This document shows, piece after piece, positions 26,080 to 34,843 of a stretch of 52,896 nt of DNA. The stretch is taken from contig NZ_NSGJ01000038.1 in the NCBI RefSeq assembly GCF_002286775.1, positions 1 to 52,896 on the forward strand. The letters are read 5' to 3'. This DNA comes from Myroides sp. N17-2. Lineage in GTDB: Bacteria > Bacteroidota > Bacteroidia > Flavobacteriales > Flavobacteriaceae. Numbering within the stretch: the first letter of the stretch is position 1; every line of letters starts with the position of its first letter. The notes under the pieces are model-generated. The model was not told the origin of the DNA, did not search any database, and worked only from the letters and a program-made list of their open reading frames with translations. A program made the position numbers and the translations under genes.

Positions 26080-26718
26080 ATGTCTTTAGTAGGTAAAAAA
26101 TTTCCAAACATCACAGTTGACGCAATGTCTGAAATGGGAGATGATTTAAAAATCAACATCTTCGAAGAAGCAACAAAAAACAATAAAAAAGTATTATTAT
26201 TCTGGTATCCAAAAGACTTTACATTCGTATGTCCTACAGAATTACACGCTTTCCAAGCTGCATTACCAGAATTTGAAAAAAGAAATACTATTGTAATTGG
26301 AGCTTCATGTGATACTAACGAAGTACACTTCGCTTGGTTAAACACAGCAAAAGACAATGGAGGAATTGAAGGAGTTACTTACCCTATCATCGCAGATACT
26401 CAAAGAAACCTATCTTCAGTATTAGGAATCTTAGACATCGAAAATGAAGTATACAATGAAGAGTTAGATTCAGTTCAAATCGAAGGATCTAATGTTACAT
26501 ATAGAGCTACTTATTTAGTAGATGAGTCAGGAAAAATCTTCCATGAATCAGTAAATGATATGCCACTTGGAAGAAATGTAAATGAGTACTTAAGATTAAT
26601 CGATGCTTACACTCACGTACAAACTCATGGTGAAGTATGTCCTGCTAACTGGGAAGAAGGAAAAGATGCAATGAATGCAAACAGAGGTGGAGTAGCTGAT
26701 TACTTAAGCAAACACTAA
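26080..26718 (+). CDS. 2-Cys peroxiredoxin (AhpC/Prx1 type)
   Basis: A 212-residue cytoplasmic thiol peroxidase that reduces hydrogen peroxide and organic peroxides. The peroxidatic cysteine is C51 in DFTFVCPTELHAF, and the resolving cysteine C187 lies in HGEVCPANW. Both are at the spacing of typical 2-Cys peroxiredoxins. The C-terminal arm is short and lacks a clear YF tail. Many A-ending codons (for example AAA, GAA) suggest high expression. It is followed by a thioredoxin-like gene and a DUF6952 gene, a set seen in many Flavobacteriia. The thioredoxin-like protein is the probable reductant. A hairpin after the stop may reduce read-through into those genes. Confidence 0.96.
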   Translation: MSLVGKKFPNITVDAMSEMGDDLKINIFEEATKNNKKVLLFWYPKDFTFVCPTELHAFQAALPEFEKRNTIVIGASCDTNEVHFAWLNTAKDNGGIEGVTYPIIADTQRNLSSVLGILDIENEVYNEELDSVQIEGSNVTYRATYLVDESGKIFHESVNDMPLGRNVNEYLRLIDAYTHVQTHGEVCPANWEEGKDAMNANRGGVADYLSKH

Positions 26719-26730
26719 GAATAAGCTTAT

Positions 26731-26766
26731 AGAGTCTGTTTATAATTCAAAATTCTAAACAGGCTC
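26731..26766 (+). terminator. Partial terminator or attenuating hairpin
   Basis: AGAGTCTGTTTA and TAAACAGGCTCT pair over 12 bp with one G-T wobble, followed by only a short T-rich stretch (TATATTA). It sits between the peroxiredoxin and thioredoxin genes and may leave the first cistron more abundant. Confidence 0.55.
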
Positions 26767-26796
26767 TTATATTACTAACACAAAAAATCAAAAAAA

Positions 26797-27105
26797 ATGC
26801 TTTTAGAACTAGATAAAGATAATTTACAAGAGATTGTGAATTCAAATGAAAAAGTGGTTGTTCAATACGCTGCATCTTGGTGTGGTAATTGTAGAATTAT
26901 GAAGCCTAAATTTAAAAAATTGGCAACAGAGAAAGAAGATATGACATTTGTAATTGCAGATGCTGAGAACTTCCCTGAGTCAAGAAAATTGGCTGATGTA
27001 AGTAACTTACCAACTTTTGCTACTTTCGTTAATGGTAAGTTAGTAAACCAAACTCAGACAAATAAGACTGAGGTATTACACGAATTAGTAAACGAGATTG
27101 TATAA
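26797..27105 (+). CDS. Thioredoxin-like protein
   Basis: A 102-residue thioredoxin-fold protein with the active site WCGNC (C29, C32) after the usual VVVQYAASWC strand, and the cis-proline region NLPTFATFVNGK. The active-site pair GN replaces the GP of standard thioredoxin, which should change its redox potential. No signal peptide is present, so it is cytoplasmic. The position between the peroxiredoxin and DUF6952 genes suggests it reduces the peroxiredoxin; this is inferred from context. Confidence 0.93.
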   Translation: MLLELDKDNLQEIVNSNEKVVVQYAASWCGNCRIMKPKFKKLATEKEDMTFVIADAENFPESRKLADVSNLPTFATFVNGKLVNQTQTNKTEVLHELVNEIV

Positions 27106-27125
27106 TTTCATAAATAGTATAAACA

Positions 27126-27383
27126 ATGAAGTTACCAGTTATCAAGCATTTGACTCAATTTATTGAGCAAAATGATCAAGATTATATTATCGAAACAATA
27201 GAAGTATTAGAAAACCTTACAGAAGTTCCTTCTCTTAAAGACGAGGAGTTAGATGTAGTAGGAGAGCTTATTTCGAATATGTATGGAGCACTAGAAGTTC
27301 AGAAGTTAATGAAGGAAGGGGCTACACAGAAAGAAGCATTAAATACTTTTATGCAAAGAGTTTTAGGATCAATTGATAAATAA
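27126..27383 (+). CDS. DUF6952 family small protein
   Basis: An 85-residue, mostly helical, acidic protein (MKLPVIKHLTQFIEQNDQDYI...GELISNMYGALEVQKLMKEGATQKEALNTFM). I recognise it, from memory, as the flavobacterial DUF6952 family that accompanies peroxiredoxin-thioredoxin pairs. It has no cysteine, so a structural or adaptor role is more likely than direct redox chemistry; the function is unknown. It starts 20 bases after the thioredoxin-like stop and ends the operon at a strong terminator. Confidence 0.85.
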   Translation: MKLPVIKHLTQFIEQNDQDYIIETIEVLENLTEVPSLKDEELDVVGELISNMYGALEVQKLMKEGATQKEALNTFMQRVLGSIDK

Positions 27384-27402
27384 AACTTCTTGTAATCATA
27401 TA

Positions 27403-27428
27403 AAACCACACTTCGGTGTGGTTTTTTT
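27403..27428 (+). terminator. Intrinsic terminator of the peroxiredoxin operon
   Basis: AAACCACAC-TTCG-GTGTGGTTT with a UUCG tetraloop and a run of T residues, 20 bases after the DUF6952 stop. Confidence 0.93.
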
Positions 27429-27590
27429 ATTTATTGATATTAGATTAAGATGTGATTAAGGAGTAGTTGAGGAGATATAAAGAAAAAATAAAATTGCAAT
27501 AAAGTAATTGACTTAATAAAATAATCAACCATTTTGTATTTTGCTAATATATCTATCAGTAATTAGCGTTTAAATGTATTGAATTTTATC

Positions 27591-27598
27591 TATTTTTG
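27591..27598 (+). promoter_or_regulatory. -7 promoter element of tpx
   Basis: TATTTTTG matches TAnnTTTG, 22 bases before the ATG. Confidence 0.5.
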
Positions 27599-27620
27599 TA
27601 TAACCTAAAAATAAAACAAT

Positions 27621-28121
27621 ATGGCGACTGTAACATTAAAAGGTAATCCTATACAAACAATAGGAACATTACCGAACTCAAGTACTAAAGCTCCAGCATT
27701 CACATTAGTGGGAGGGAACTTAGGAGATATAACATTAGCAGATTATGCAGGAAAGAAAGTTATCTTAAACATATTTCCTAGTGTTGATACACCTACATGT
27801 GCTACATCAGTTAGACATTTTAATCAAGATGCTTCTAAACTAGAGAATACAGTAGTATTATGTGTGTCAAGAGATTTACCATTTGCTCAAGGACGTTTCT
27901 GTGGAGCAGAAGGAATTGCTAATGTAGTGATGGCTTCTGACTTTAGAGATGGACAATTCGGAAAGGATTATGGCGTTTTATTTACTGATGGTCCTTTAAA
28001 AGGATTGTTATCTAGATCTATCGTTATTATTAATGAAGAAGGAACTGTTATTTACACAGAACAAGTAGCAGAGACTGCAGATGAACCAAATTATGCAAAA
28101 GCGATAGAAGCTTTAAAATAA
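27621..28121 (+). CDS. tpx: Thiol peroxidase
   Basis: A 166-residue atypical 2-Cys peroxiredoxin of the Tpx family, reducing alkyl hydroperoxides with thioredoxin. The N-terminus (VTLKGNPIQTIGTLP) and the active site SVDTPTCATSVRHFN are family signatures. C60 is the peroxidatic cysteine and C94 in GRFCGAEG the resolving one, equivalent to the C61/C95 pair of the E. coli enzyme. An extra C81 is present. The gene has its own promoter and follows the peroxiredoxin operon in the same direction, forming a peroxide-defence neighbourhood. A MITE-like repeat follows it. Confidence 0.96.
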   Translation: MATVTLKGNPIQTIGTLPNSSTKAPAFTLVGGNLGDITLADYAGKKVILNIFPSVDTPTCATSVRHFNQDASKLENTVVLCVSRDLPFAQGRFCGAEGIANVVMASDFRDGQFGKDYGVLFTDGPLKGLLSRSIVIINEEGTVIYTEQVAETADEPNYAKAIEALK

Positions 28122-28248
28122 TGATGTAAACTTAGGGAAGGTAGTAGATAATTCAGCTTATAGCTTTTGACTATTGCTTGCTCTATGTTAATCGGTTTAT
28201 AGTTATATAGACTGTTATAAGGTTTTCTTATAGCAGTCTATATTATTA

Positions 28249-28399
28249 TCTTTAATTGGTAACGAACATTTATGACGAATTAAGTCTACTTCACATAGCT
28301 TTAATTAGCTCTAAAACGCATCACAGTATGCTTTTATCACTAATTTAGTTCTGTTTTGTACAATTCATTCTTGTTTAAATGTTATCTTCGGATTTAAGG
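28249..28399. repeat. MITE-like palindromic element, copy B
   Basis: 151 bp, colinear with copy A at 25646-25797, in the same orientation, and clearly similar along its length (for example TCTGTTTTGTACAATTCATTC, differing by at most one base at a time). The right end (GGATTTAAGG) is well kept, but the left arm is worn (16 of 24 pairs). The central hairpin is preserved with different bases: GCAT...ATGC replaces CACACT...AGTGTG. No open frame is present. Confidence 0.85.
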
Positions 28400-28449
28400 T
28401 ATTAAAAAATAGGTAAAACAATATAGCCATATTGTCAATAAAAACTGAA

Positions 28450-30963
28450 ATGGAAAAAGAGAATACTACTAAAAAGAAAACTGCACAGTCAAATAATACC
28501 AGTAAGAAAGTAGATACTACGATATATATCAATTCTAGATTTATATCTACTGTATTAGTCATTATTTGTGGAATAGCTTTAACCTTAAGCTTTATTTCGT
28601 ATATGATTACAGGCTTTCACGATCAAAGTAATTTAGAATTATTAGGAGATAGAGATGTTGATGTATCGAATTGGCTTGGTAAAATAGGTGCATATTTAGG
28701 GCATGTTTTTATTTATCAAGGATTCGGAGTAGCTTCTTTCTTCTTTGCTAAGATGTTAATACAGTCTGGGATATATGCATTCTTTACTATTCCAGCACGT
28801 AGAATTAAGAAAGTAATCTTTTGGGATTTGTTCTCGATGTTGTTATTGTCTGTATTTCTAGGTTTCTTTTGGAGTAACTATCCATTACTTGGAGGAACAG
28901 TAGGATATGATTTAAACTTATACCTAGTAGACTATTTAGGTACAGCAGGTACAGTATTGTTATTGTTTTTTGTTACTATTGTTTTTGCTTTATTTAGATT
29001 CAAATTATCTCCTGCAGCCATTAAAGCTGGTTTAGAGAATATACCTACTTATTTTAAGAAGATTAAAAAAGATCATATCGAATCATCTATTGACTTTGAT
29101 AAGAGTGAAGTATCAACTACACATACTAATCCTAATCCAATAGGCAATGTAGTAGCGAGTACAGTAGTGCCGCCAAAACAAGAAACACCTATCAAGGAAG
29201 AAGATTTTAGCATATATGAGGAACCAATCGTTGAGTCTCCTAAATCTGCTATAGTCGAACAGAAAGATATCAAACCAACTATTACGAATAGCTCAGAGTT
29301 GGTATTAGATCACAACACGCCTAAAAATAGTGAACCAAAAAGCAATCCTACTGTAGCTAAAGATTCTTCTAAAGACTTCGTTATTGAAGAAGTAAAAGAA
29401 GAAGGAAGTTTAGAAGAAAACCTAGCTGCTAAGTTAGTACAAGACTTTGGGGAGTTTGACCCTACATTAGAGTTGTCTAATTATCAGTATCCATCTATCG
29501 AACTTCTGAGAGAGTATGCTGGTTCAGGTATTACTATTAACCAAGAGGAGTTAGAAGAGAATAAAAATAGAATCGTAGATACACTGCGTAACTATAAGAT
29601 AGATATTGCGCAAATTAAAGCAACAGTTGGTCCAACAGTTACGTTATATGAAATAGTTCCAGAAGCAGGTATTCGTATTTCTAAGATTAAAAACTTAGAG
29701 GATGATATTGCACTTTCATTATCAGCATTAGGTATTCGTATTATCGCTCCTATTCCAGGAAGGGGAACTATCGGTATCGAGGTGCCTAATAATAGCCCAT
29801 CGATTGTCTCTATGCGCAGTGTTATTGCTTCTCCTAAGTTTCAGAGTGCTGAGATGGAGTTGCCAGTAGCGTTAGGGAAGACTATTTCTAATGAGACATT
29901 TGTTGTTGACTTAGCGAAGATGCCACACCTTTTAATGGCAGGAGCAACAGGGCAAGGTAAGTCTGTAGGGTTAAATGCATTACTAACGTCATTGTTGTAT
30001 AAAAAGCATCCAGCAGAAGTTAAGTTTGTATTAGTAGATCCTAAAAAAGTAGAATTAACTTTATTTAATAAAATAGAAAGGCATTATTTAGCTAAATTGC
30101 CTAACTCAGAAGAGGCTATCATAACAGATAATACGAAGGTTATAAATACACTGAACTCTTTATGTATAGAGATGGATAACCGTTATAGCTTATTAAAAGA
30201 TGCTATGGTGAGAAACATCAAAGAATACAATGAGAAGTTTAAGCAACGCAAATTAAATCCAGAGAATGGACATCGTTTCTTGCCTTATATTGTATTAGTC
30301 GTAGATGAGTTTGCGGATTTGATTATGACAGCAGGTAAAGAGGTGGAGACTCCTATCGCACGTTTAGCGCAGTTAGCTCGTGCCATTGGTATTCATTTAA
30401 TTATCGCAACTCAGAGACCATCTGTGAATGTTATTACAGGTATTATTAAAGCTAACTTCCCTGCACGTGTAGCATTTAGAGTAACTTCTAAAATTGACTC
30501 ACGTACTATCTTAGATCAGCAAGGTGCAGATCAGTTGATTGGTAGAGGGGATATGTTGTATACACAAGGAAATGAATTAGTACGTGTACAGTGTGCTTTC
30601 GTAGATACACCAGAGGTAGAGAAGTTAACAGAATATATTGGCTCTCAGAAGGCTTATCCAGATGCATATATCCTACCTGAATATGTTGGAGAGGATGGAG
30701 GTGCTAATCTAGATATAGATATTGGTGATAGAGATGCATTATTTAAAGATGCCGCAGCGATAATAGTAACGGCGCAACAAGGTTCAGCATCTTTATTACA
30801 AAGAAAATTAAAACTGGGATATAATAGAGCAGGAAGATTAATTGATCAATTGGAGGCTGCAGGTATTGTAGGTCCGTTTGAAGGAAGTAAAGCACGTAGT
30901 GTGAATATACCTGATTTGATGTCCTTAGATCAATTCTTCGACAATGAAGAAAACAACAATTAA
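28450..30963 (+). CDS. ftsK: DNA translocase FtsK/SpoIIIE
   Basis: An 837-residue septal DNA pump that clears and positions chromosome ends during division. Four hydrophobic helices lie in the first 190 residues. A variable acidic linker follows (about 200-340), then the alpha/beta RecA-like motor with Walker A GATGQGKSVG and Walker B IVLVVDEFADL, and the family run LARAIGIHLIIATQRPSVNVITG. The C-terminal winged-helix gamma domain (IIVTAQQGSASLLQRKLKLGYNRAGRLIDQLEAAGIVGP split across two helices) recognises polar DNA motifs. The ATG at 28450 is chosen over a TTG at 28432. It heads an operon with lolA, lptF/G and ribB, as in other Flavobacteriia. Confidence 0.96.
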   Translation: MEKENTTKKKTAQSNNTSKKVDTTIYINSRFISTVLVIICGIALTLSFISYMITGFHDQSNLELLGDRDVDVSNWLGKIGAYLGHVFIYQGFGVASFFFAKMLIQSGIYAFFTIPARRIKKVIFWDLFSMLLLSVFLGFFWSNYPLLGGTVGYDLNLYLVDYLGTAGTVLLLFFVTIVFALFRFKLSPAAIKAGLENIPTYFKKIKKDHIESSIDFDKSEVSTTHTNPNPIGNVVASTVVPPKQETPIKEEDFSIYEEPIVESPKSAIVEQKDIKPTITNSSELVLDHNTPKNSEPKSNPTVAKDSSKDFVIEEVKEEGSLEENLAAKLVQDFGEFDPTLELSNYQYPSIELLREYAGSGITINQEELEENKNRIVDTLRNYKIDIAQIKATVGPTVTLYEIVPEAGIRISKIKNLEDDIALSLSALGIRIIAPIPGRGTIGIEVPNNSPSIVSMRSVIASPKFQSAEMELPVALGKTISNETFVVDLAKMPHLLMAGATGQGKSVGLNALLTSLLYKKHPAEVKFVLVDPKKVELTLFNKIERHYLAKLPNSEEAIITDNTKVINTLNSLCIEMDNRYSLLKDAMVRNIKEYNEKFKQRKLNPENGHRFLPYIVLVVDEFADLIMTAGKEVETPIARLAQLARAIGIHLIIATQRPSVNVITGIIKANFPARVAFRVTSKIDSRTILDQQGADQLIGRGDMLYTQGNELVRVQCAFVDTPEVEKLTEYIGSQKAYPDAYILPEYVGEDGGANLDIDIGDRDALFKDAAAIIVTAQQGSASLLQRKLKLGYNRAGRLIDQLEAAGIVGPFEGSKARSVNIPDLMSLDQFFDNEENNN

Positions 30964-30972
30964 TTGGAAAAG

Positions 30973-31620
30973 ATGAAAAAGATTATTGCATTTATAGGTA
31001 TTGTATTGTTCACTTTGACAGCAAATGCTCAAAGTAGTCAACGTGCAAAGAACTATTTATTAGAAGTAACAAAAAAGATAAATGGTTATGAGAATATCTC
31101 GATTGACTTCTCATTTAATCAAAAGAACGAAAAGAATGCGAAACAGGACTTTGACGGAAAAGGACATTTAGATTTGAAGAAAGACCTGTATAACTTGACT
31201 TTTATGGGAATTCAGAAGATTTATGATGGTAAGAAGATTTATACTATCTCTCCTGAAGATGAAGAAGTGACTGTCTCTAAATATGACGCGAAAGCAGTAG
31301 ATGGAATATTACCATCTCAAATGCTTACGTTTTTTAATAAAGGATATGACTTTCAATGGGATATTCTCCAAAATGTGAATGGTAAGAAAATTCAATATAT
31401 CAAGTTAATACCAACTGATAAGAAATCAGTTATTAAGGAGGTTTATTTAGGAATAGATTCAAGTACAAAGGATATTTATAACAAGATACAGGTTAATAAA
31501 GACGGTTCTAAATCAACATTGACGGTTAATTCTTTCAAAACAAATCAAGCAATGTCGAAAAATCACTTTACCTTTACACAGTCGTTGTACCCTAATTATT
31601 ACATCAACAATATAGATTAG
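30973..31620 (+). CDS. LolA-like outer-membrane lipoprotein carrier
   Basis: A 215-residue periplasmic protein that should carry lipoproteins from the inner to the outer membrane. A cleavable signal peptide (MKKIIAFIGIVLFTLTANAQ) is followed by the LolA-like half-barrel (ISIDFSFNQKN, GKGHLDLKKDLYNLTF, KIYDGKKIYTISPEDEEV). The ATG at 30973 is used because the in-frame TTG at 30964 directly abuts the ftsK stop codon and would spoil the signal peptide. It lies 9 bases after ftsK and 11 before the permease gene, in a typical flavobacterial operon. Confidence 0.88.
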   Translation: MKKIIAFIGIVLFTLTANAQSSQRAKNYLLEVTKKINGYENISIDFSFNQKNEKNAKQDFDGKGHLDLKKDLYNLTFMGIQKIYDGKKIYTISPEDEEVTVSKYDAKAVDGILPSQMLTFFNKGYDFQWDILQNVNGKKIQYIKLIPTDKKSVIKEVYLGIDSSTKDIYNKIQVNKDGSKSTLTVNSFKTNQAMSKNHFTFTQSLYPNYYINNID

Positions 31621-31631
31621 AATATTTTTAA

Positions 31632-33149
31632 GTGAAAATACTTGACCGTTACATTTTAAAGAGTTTTATATCAACACTGCTGACAGTGTTTGCTATTTTA
31701 TACTTCATATTTATCCTACAAGGAGTTTGGCTATTTATTTCAGAATTAGCAGGAAAGGATCTTGACTTAATAGTAGTCGTACAGTTCTTATTGTTTTATT
31801 CTCCTAAGATGGTACCATTAGTGTTGCCATTATCTGTTTTATTAGCGTCTATTATGACATTTGGTAGCTTTGCAGAGAACTATGAGTTCGCTGCTATGAA
31901 AGCGTCAGGTATATCTCTTAAACGAGCTATGCGTCCACTGTCTATTTTTATATTTATACTTGCAGGTATATCTTTTTGGTTTGCTAATGATGTAATCCCT
32001 AAGGCGGAGTATAAGTTCCTAAATCTTAGAAAAGAGATTATCCAGACTAAGCCAGCTATGGCTATAGCAGCAGGGCAGTTTAACGATCTAGGACAGGTGA
32101 ATATTAAGGTAGATAATAAGACAGGAGATAAGGGGCAGTATCTTGATAATGTAACGATGCACGTGAAGTCTAATTCGGGTTATGAGAATAAAACTGTAAT
32201 TAGATCTGTTAATGGTGAATTAGAAACAGAAGAAAGCTCAAATATCTTAAAGCTTCATCTATTTGATGGTAATTACTACGATGATGTGGCTGCTAAGAAT
32301 TATGAAGAAGCGAAGAAGTACCCTTTTATCAAGACTCATTTCTCTAAGTATACAATGAATATTGATTTGAGTAGTTTTCAGAATGAAGGTAAAGATGAAG
32401 AGAAGATTACTAATACGTATGGAATGCTTAATATTAAAGAGCTAAACTATACGATAGATTCTCTACAAAATGCAATGAATAAGGAGAAAGCGTCTAATGC
32501 AGATAATTTGACATTGAGGTTAGGTAATCTATTATCAGTAGATAAAACTCATAGTGTAGAGAACGATTCTATTAAAAAAGCTGAAGCAGATAAGAGAGTT
32601 GAAAAAGCGGGAAGTGATATCCTAAAAGGATTTACATATGATAATCAAAGCCGTATATTACAGTCAGCTATAGATTATACTAATAACATTAGTTTTAATG
32701 CAGAGAGCAATGATCTTTCTATATTAAATCAAGTAAAGAAGATTAATGATCACTGGTTGGCGTTATACGAGAAATTCGTAATAGCCTTCTCTTGTTTCCT
32801 TATGTTTTATATAGGAGCACCATTAGGAGCTATTATCCGCAAAGGAGGGATTGGGTTACCGATTGTATTTGCTGTAGGTATTTTTATTACATATCACTTT
32901 ATCAATACCTTTGGTAAAAAGATGGCACAAGAGGACGGAATTATTCCTTTCTTAGGTGGGTGGATAGGATCACTAGCACTTACTCCTTTAGCTATATACC
33001 TGACCTATAAAGCAACTAAAGATAATGGAGATGTAAACTTCAGTCTATCATTAGATACATTTAAAGATTTATTCTTCGCTGTAAAGGCGCGTTTTAGAGG
33101 TAATAGAGAAGAGATGAAATCAACAGAGAACAACAAAAAACAACTATAA
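31632..33149 (+). CDS. LptF/LptG family LPS export permease
   Basis: A 505-residue inner-membrane subunit of the LPS transport complex (YjgP/YjgQ family), which extracts LPS for the periplasmic bridge. MKILDRYILKSFISTL is the standard N-terminus, so the start is the GTG at 31632, an unusual codon among the genes here. Three helices come before (to about residue 120) and three after (from about 380) a periplasmic domain of about 250 residues that is longer than in enterobacteria. The C-terminal helix pair FSCFLMFYIGAPLGAIIRKGGIGLPI is a family signature. Whether it acts as F or G is not clear. Confidence 0.9.
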   Translation: MKILDRYILKSFISTLLTVFAILYFIFILQGVWLFISELAGKDLDLIVVVQFLLFYSPKMVPLVLPLSVLLASIMTFGSFAENYEFAAMKASGISLKRAMRPLSIFIFILAGISFWFANDVIPKAEYKFLNLRKEIIQTKPAMAIAAGQFNDLGQVNIKVDNKTGDKGQYLDNVTMHVKSNSGYENKTVIRSVNGELETEESSNILKLHLFDGNYYDDVAAKNYEEAKKYPFIKTHFSKYTMNIDLSSFQNEGKDEEKITNTYGMLNIKELNYTIDSLQNAMNKEKASNADNLTLRLGNLLSVDKTHSVENDSIKKAEADKRVEKAGSDILKGFTYDNQSRILQSAIDYTNNISFNAESNDLSILNQVKKINDHWLALYEKFVIAFSCFLMFYIGAPLGAIIRKGGIGLPIVFAVGIFITYHFINTFGKKMAQEDGIIPFLGGWIGSLALTPLAIYLTYKATKDNGDVNFSLSLDTFKDLFFAVKARFRGNREEMKSTENNKKQL

Positions 33150-33151
33150 TA

Positions 33152-34285
33152 ATGTCACATAATCACATTCAATTAAACACTATCGAGGAAGCAATCGCAG
33201 ATATCAAAGCGGGAAAAGTAATCATAGTGGTAGATGATGAGGATCGTGAAAACGAAGGTGATTTTATCGCCGCTGCAGAGATGGTAACTCCTGAGATGAT
33301 TAACTTTATGGCTACTCATGGAAGAGGACTTATCTGTGCTCCCCTTACAAAGGAAAGATGTCAAGAACTAGACTTGCATCCAATGGTTAATAATAATACA
33401 GTACTTCATCAAACAGCATTTACTGTTTCGATTGATTTAAAAGGACACGGATGTACTACTGGTATCTCAGTATATGATCGTGCTAAAACGATAGAGTCTT
33501 TAGTAAAAGAGGAGACTACAGGAGATGATTTAGGTCGTCCTGGTCATATTTTTCCTTTAATAGCTAAGGAAGGAGGAGTTCTTAGAAGAACTGGTCATAC
33601 AGAGGCTGCAGTAGACTTAGCTAGATTAGCGGGTTTTAAACCTGCGGGAATCTTAGTTGAAATATTAAATGAAGATGGTTCTATGGCTCGTTTGCCTCAG
33701 TTAATGGAGGTAGCGAAGAAGTGGGACTTGAAAATTATATCTATAGAAGCTCTTGTAGCATATCGTATGAAACACGATAGTCTTATAGAGAAGAAAGAAG
33801 ACTTTGAGATAGATACTAAATATGGTAGTTTCAGATTAAGAGCTTACCAACAGAACACAAACGGACAGGTACATATCGCTTTGACTAAAGGAGATTGGAA
33901 TGGGGAAGAAGCAGTTCTTACTCGTATCAATTCTACAATAGGTAATAACGATATCCTTGATGCTTTAAGTGGAAAGTTGAGTATTCGTATGGAGAATACT
34001 TTTGCGAAGATTAATGAAGGTGATAAAGGAGCAATCTTATTTATCACGCAAGAAGATTACAGTGCTAGTCTTTTAAATAGACTTGCTATGCTAAAGAGCA
34101 CTGGAGCGAAGTTAGATCTTGATACTCCTAAGTTATCAGGAGACGAGAAAGACTTCGGAATCGGAGCTCAAATACTTCACGATTTAAATATTTCGAAAAT
34201 TAAATTACTGTCAAATTCAGCTCAAGGTAAAAGAGTAGGAATGACAGGATATGGTCTAGAGATAACAGAATATATACAGTACTAA
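33152..34285 (+). CDS. ribB: 3,4-dihydroxy-2-butanone 4-phosphate synthase with degenerate GTP cyclohydrolase II domain
   Basis: A 377-residue riboflavin-pathway enzyme. Residues 1-205 form a complete DHBP synthase: DDEDRENEGDF with the acidic metal and substrate ligands, THGRGLICAPL, and HGCTTGISVYDRAKTI. The enzyme makes the 4-carbon precursor from ribulose 5-phosphate. Residues 210-377 align in length and layout with GTP cyclohydrolase II, but the zinc-binding cysteine motif (C-x10-C-x-C) is absent; that half has no cysteine at all. So RibA activity is probably lost. It starts two bases after the permease stop, at the end of the ftsK operon, and has a strong terminator. Confidence 0.94.
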   Translation: MSHNHIQLNTIEEAIADIKAGKVIIVVDDEDRENEGDFIAAAEMVTPEMINFMATHGRGLICAPLTKERCQELDLHPMVNNNTVLHQTAFTVSIDLKGHGCTTGISVYDRAKTIESLVKEETTGDDLGRPGHIFPLIAKEGGVLRRTGHTEAAVDLARLAGFKPAGILVEILNEDGSMARLPQLMEVAKKWDLKIISIEALVAYRMKHDSLIEKKEDFEIDTKYGSFRLRAYQQNTNGQVHIALTKGDWNGEEAVLTRINSTIGNNDILDALSGKLSIRMENTFAKINEGDKGAILFITQEDYSASLLNRLAMLKSTGAKLDLDTPKLSGDEKDFGIGAQILHDLNISKIKLLSNSAQGKRVGMTGYGLEITEYIQY

Positions 34286-34312
34286 TAATTCAAATAGTAC
34301 TTTATAATACAG

Positions 34313-34350
34313 AGGTCTTAGTAAGTTTATGCTTATTAAGACCTTTTTTT
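34313..34350 (+). terminator. Intrinsic terminator of the ftsK-ribB operon
   Basis: AGGTCTTAGTAAG and CTTATTAAGACCT form a 13-bp stem (one wobble pair) with a short loop, followed by TTTTTTT, 28 bases after the ribB stop. Confidence 0.92.
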
Positions 34351-34486
34351 ATTGGTATAAATGTTTACTGTAGAGTAGGTTAGTTTTAGTAAGTAAAAAA
34401 AGTGTATTTTTTAGTGTATATTTTTTTGCATTTCTAAAGGAAGTGTCTATATTTGCACTCGCAATACGGAAGTGAAGCAGACCAAA

Positions 34487-34571
34487 GGAGAAATGGCAGA
34501 GTGGTCGATTGCGGCAGTCTTGAAAACTGTTGACTGTAACAGGTCCGGGGGTTCGAATCCCTCTTTCTCCG
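34487..34571 (+). tRNA. tRNA-Ser (anticodon UGA)
   Basis: An 85-base tRNA. The acceptor stem GGAGAAA pairs with TTTCTCC, and the discriminator base is G as expected for serine. The anticodon loop CT-TGA-AA lies between paired GCAGT and ACTGT. A long variable arm (about GTTGACTGTAACA) marks a class II tRNA, and the T-arm GGGGG-TTCGAAT-CCCTC is intact. No CCA is encoded. An integrase gene follows 272 bases later on the same strand, so this tRNA is the likely attachment target of the island. Confidence 0.95.
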
Positions 34572-34843
34572 CGAAATTATAAATGATAACTTTTAAAAGT
34601 TATCAAAACAGCTTAAAACCTATGATTCTCAATGAATTATAGGTTTTTTCTTTTTTAGCCCTATCGCATTTTTTTCAAAAATGCTCATAAGGAATCGCGT
34701 AATTCATGGCACAGAGAGAATGTTCTGTCTTGCGCCACAAAAATTAGCTGAATCCTAGTGATAGTAAGGGGTTAAAGAGATTTACATCTTGATTTTTGAG
34801 TGTTTTAATTCGACATTTATTACTAATTTTAAACAGTTGAATT
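34572..34843. other. tRNA-integrase intergenic, structured
   Basis: 272 bases with two hairpins: GCATTTTT...AAAAATGC (34666-34684), and TGGC-ACAGA...TCTGT...GCCA near 34707-34739. This is where an att core and integrase arm-binding sites would be expected; I could not find a second copy of the tRNA 3' end in the window. Confidence 0.45.
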
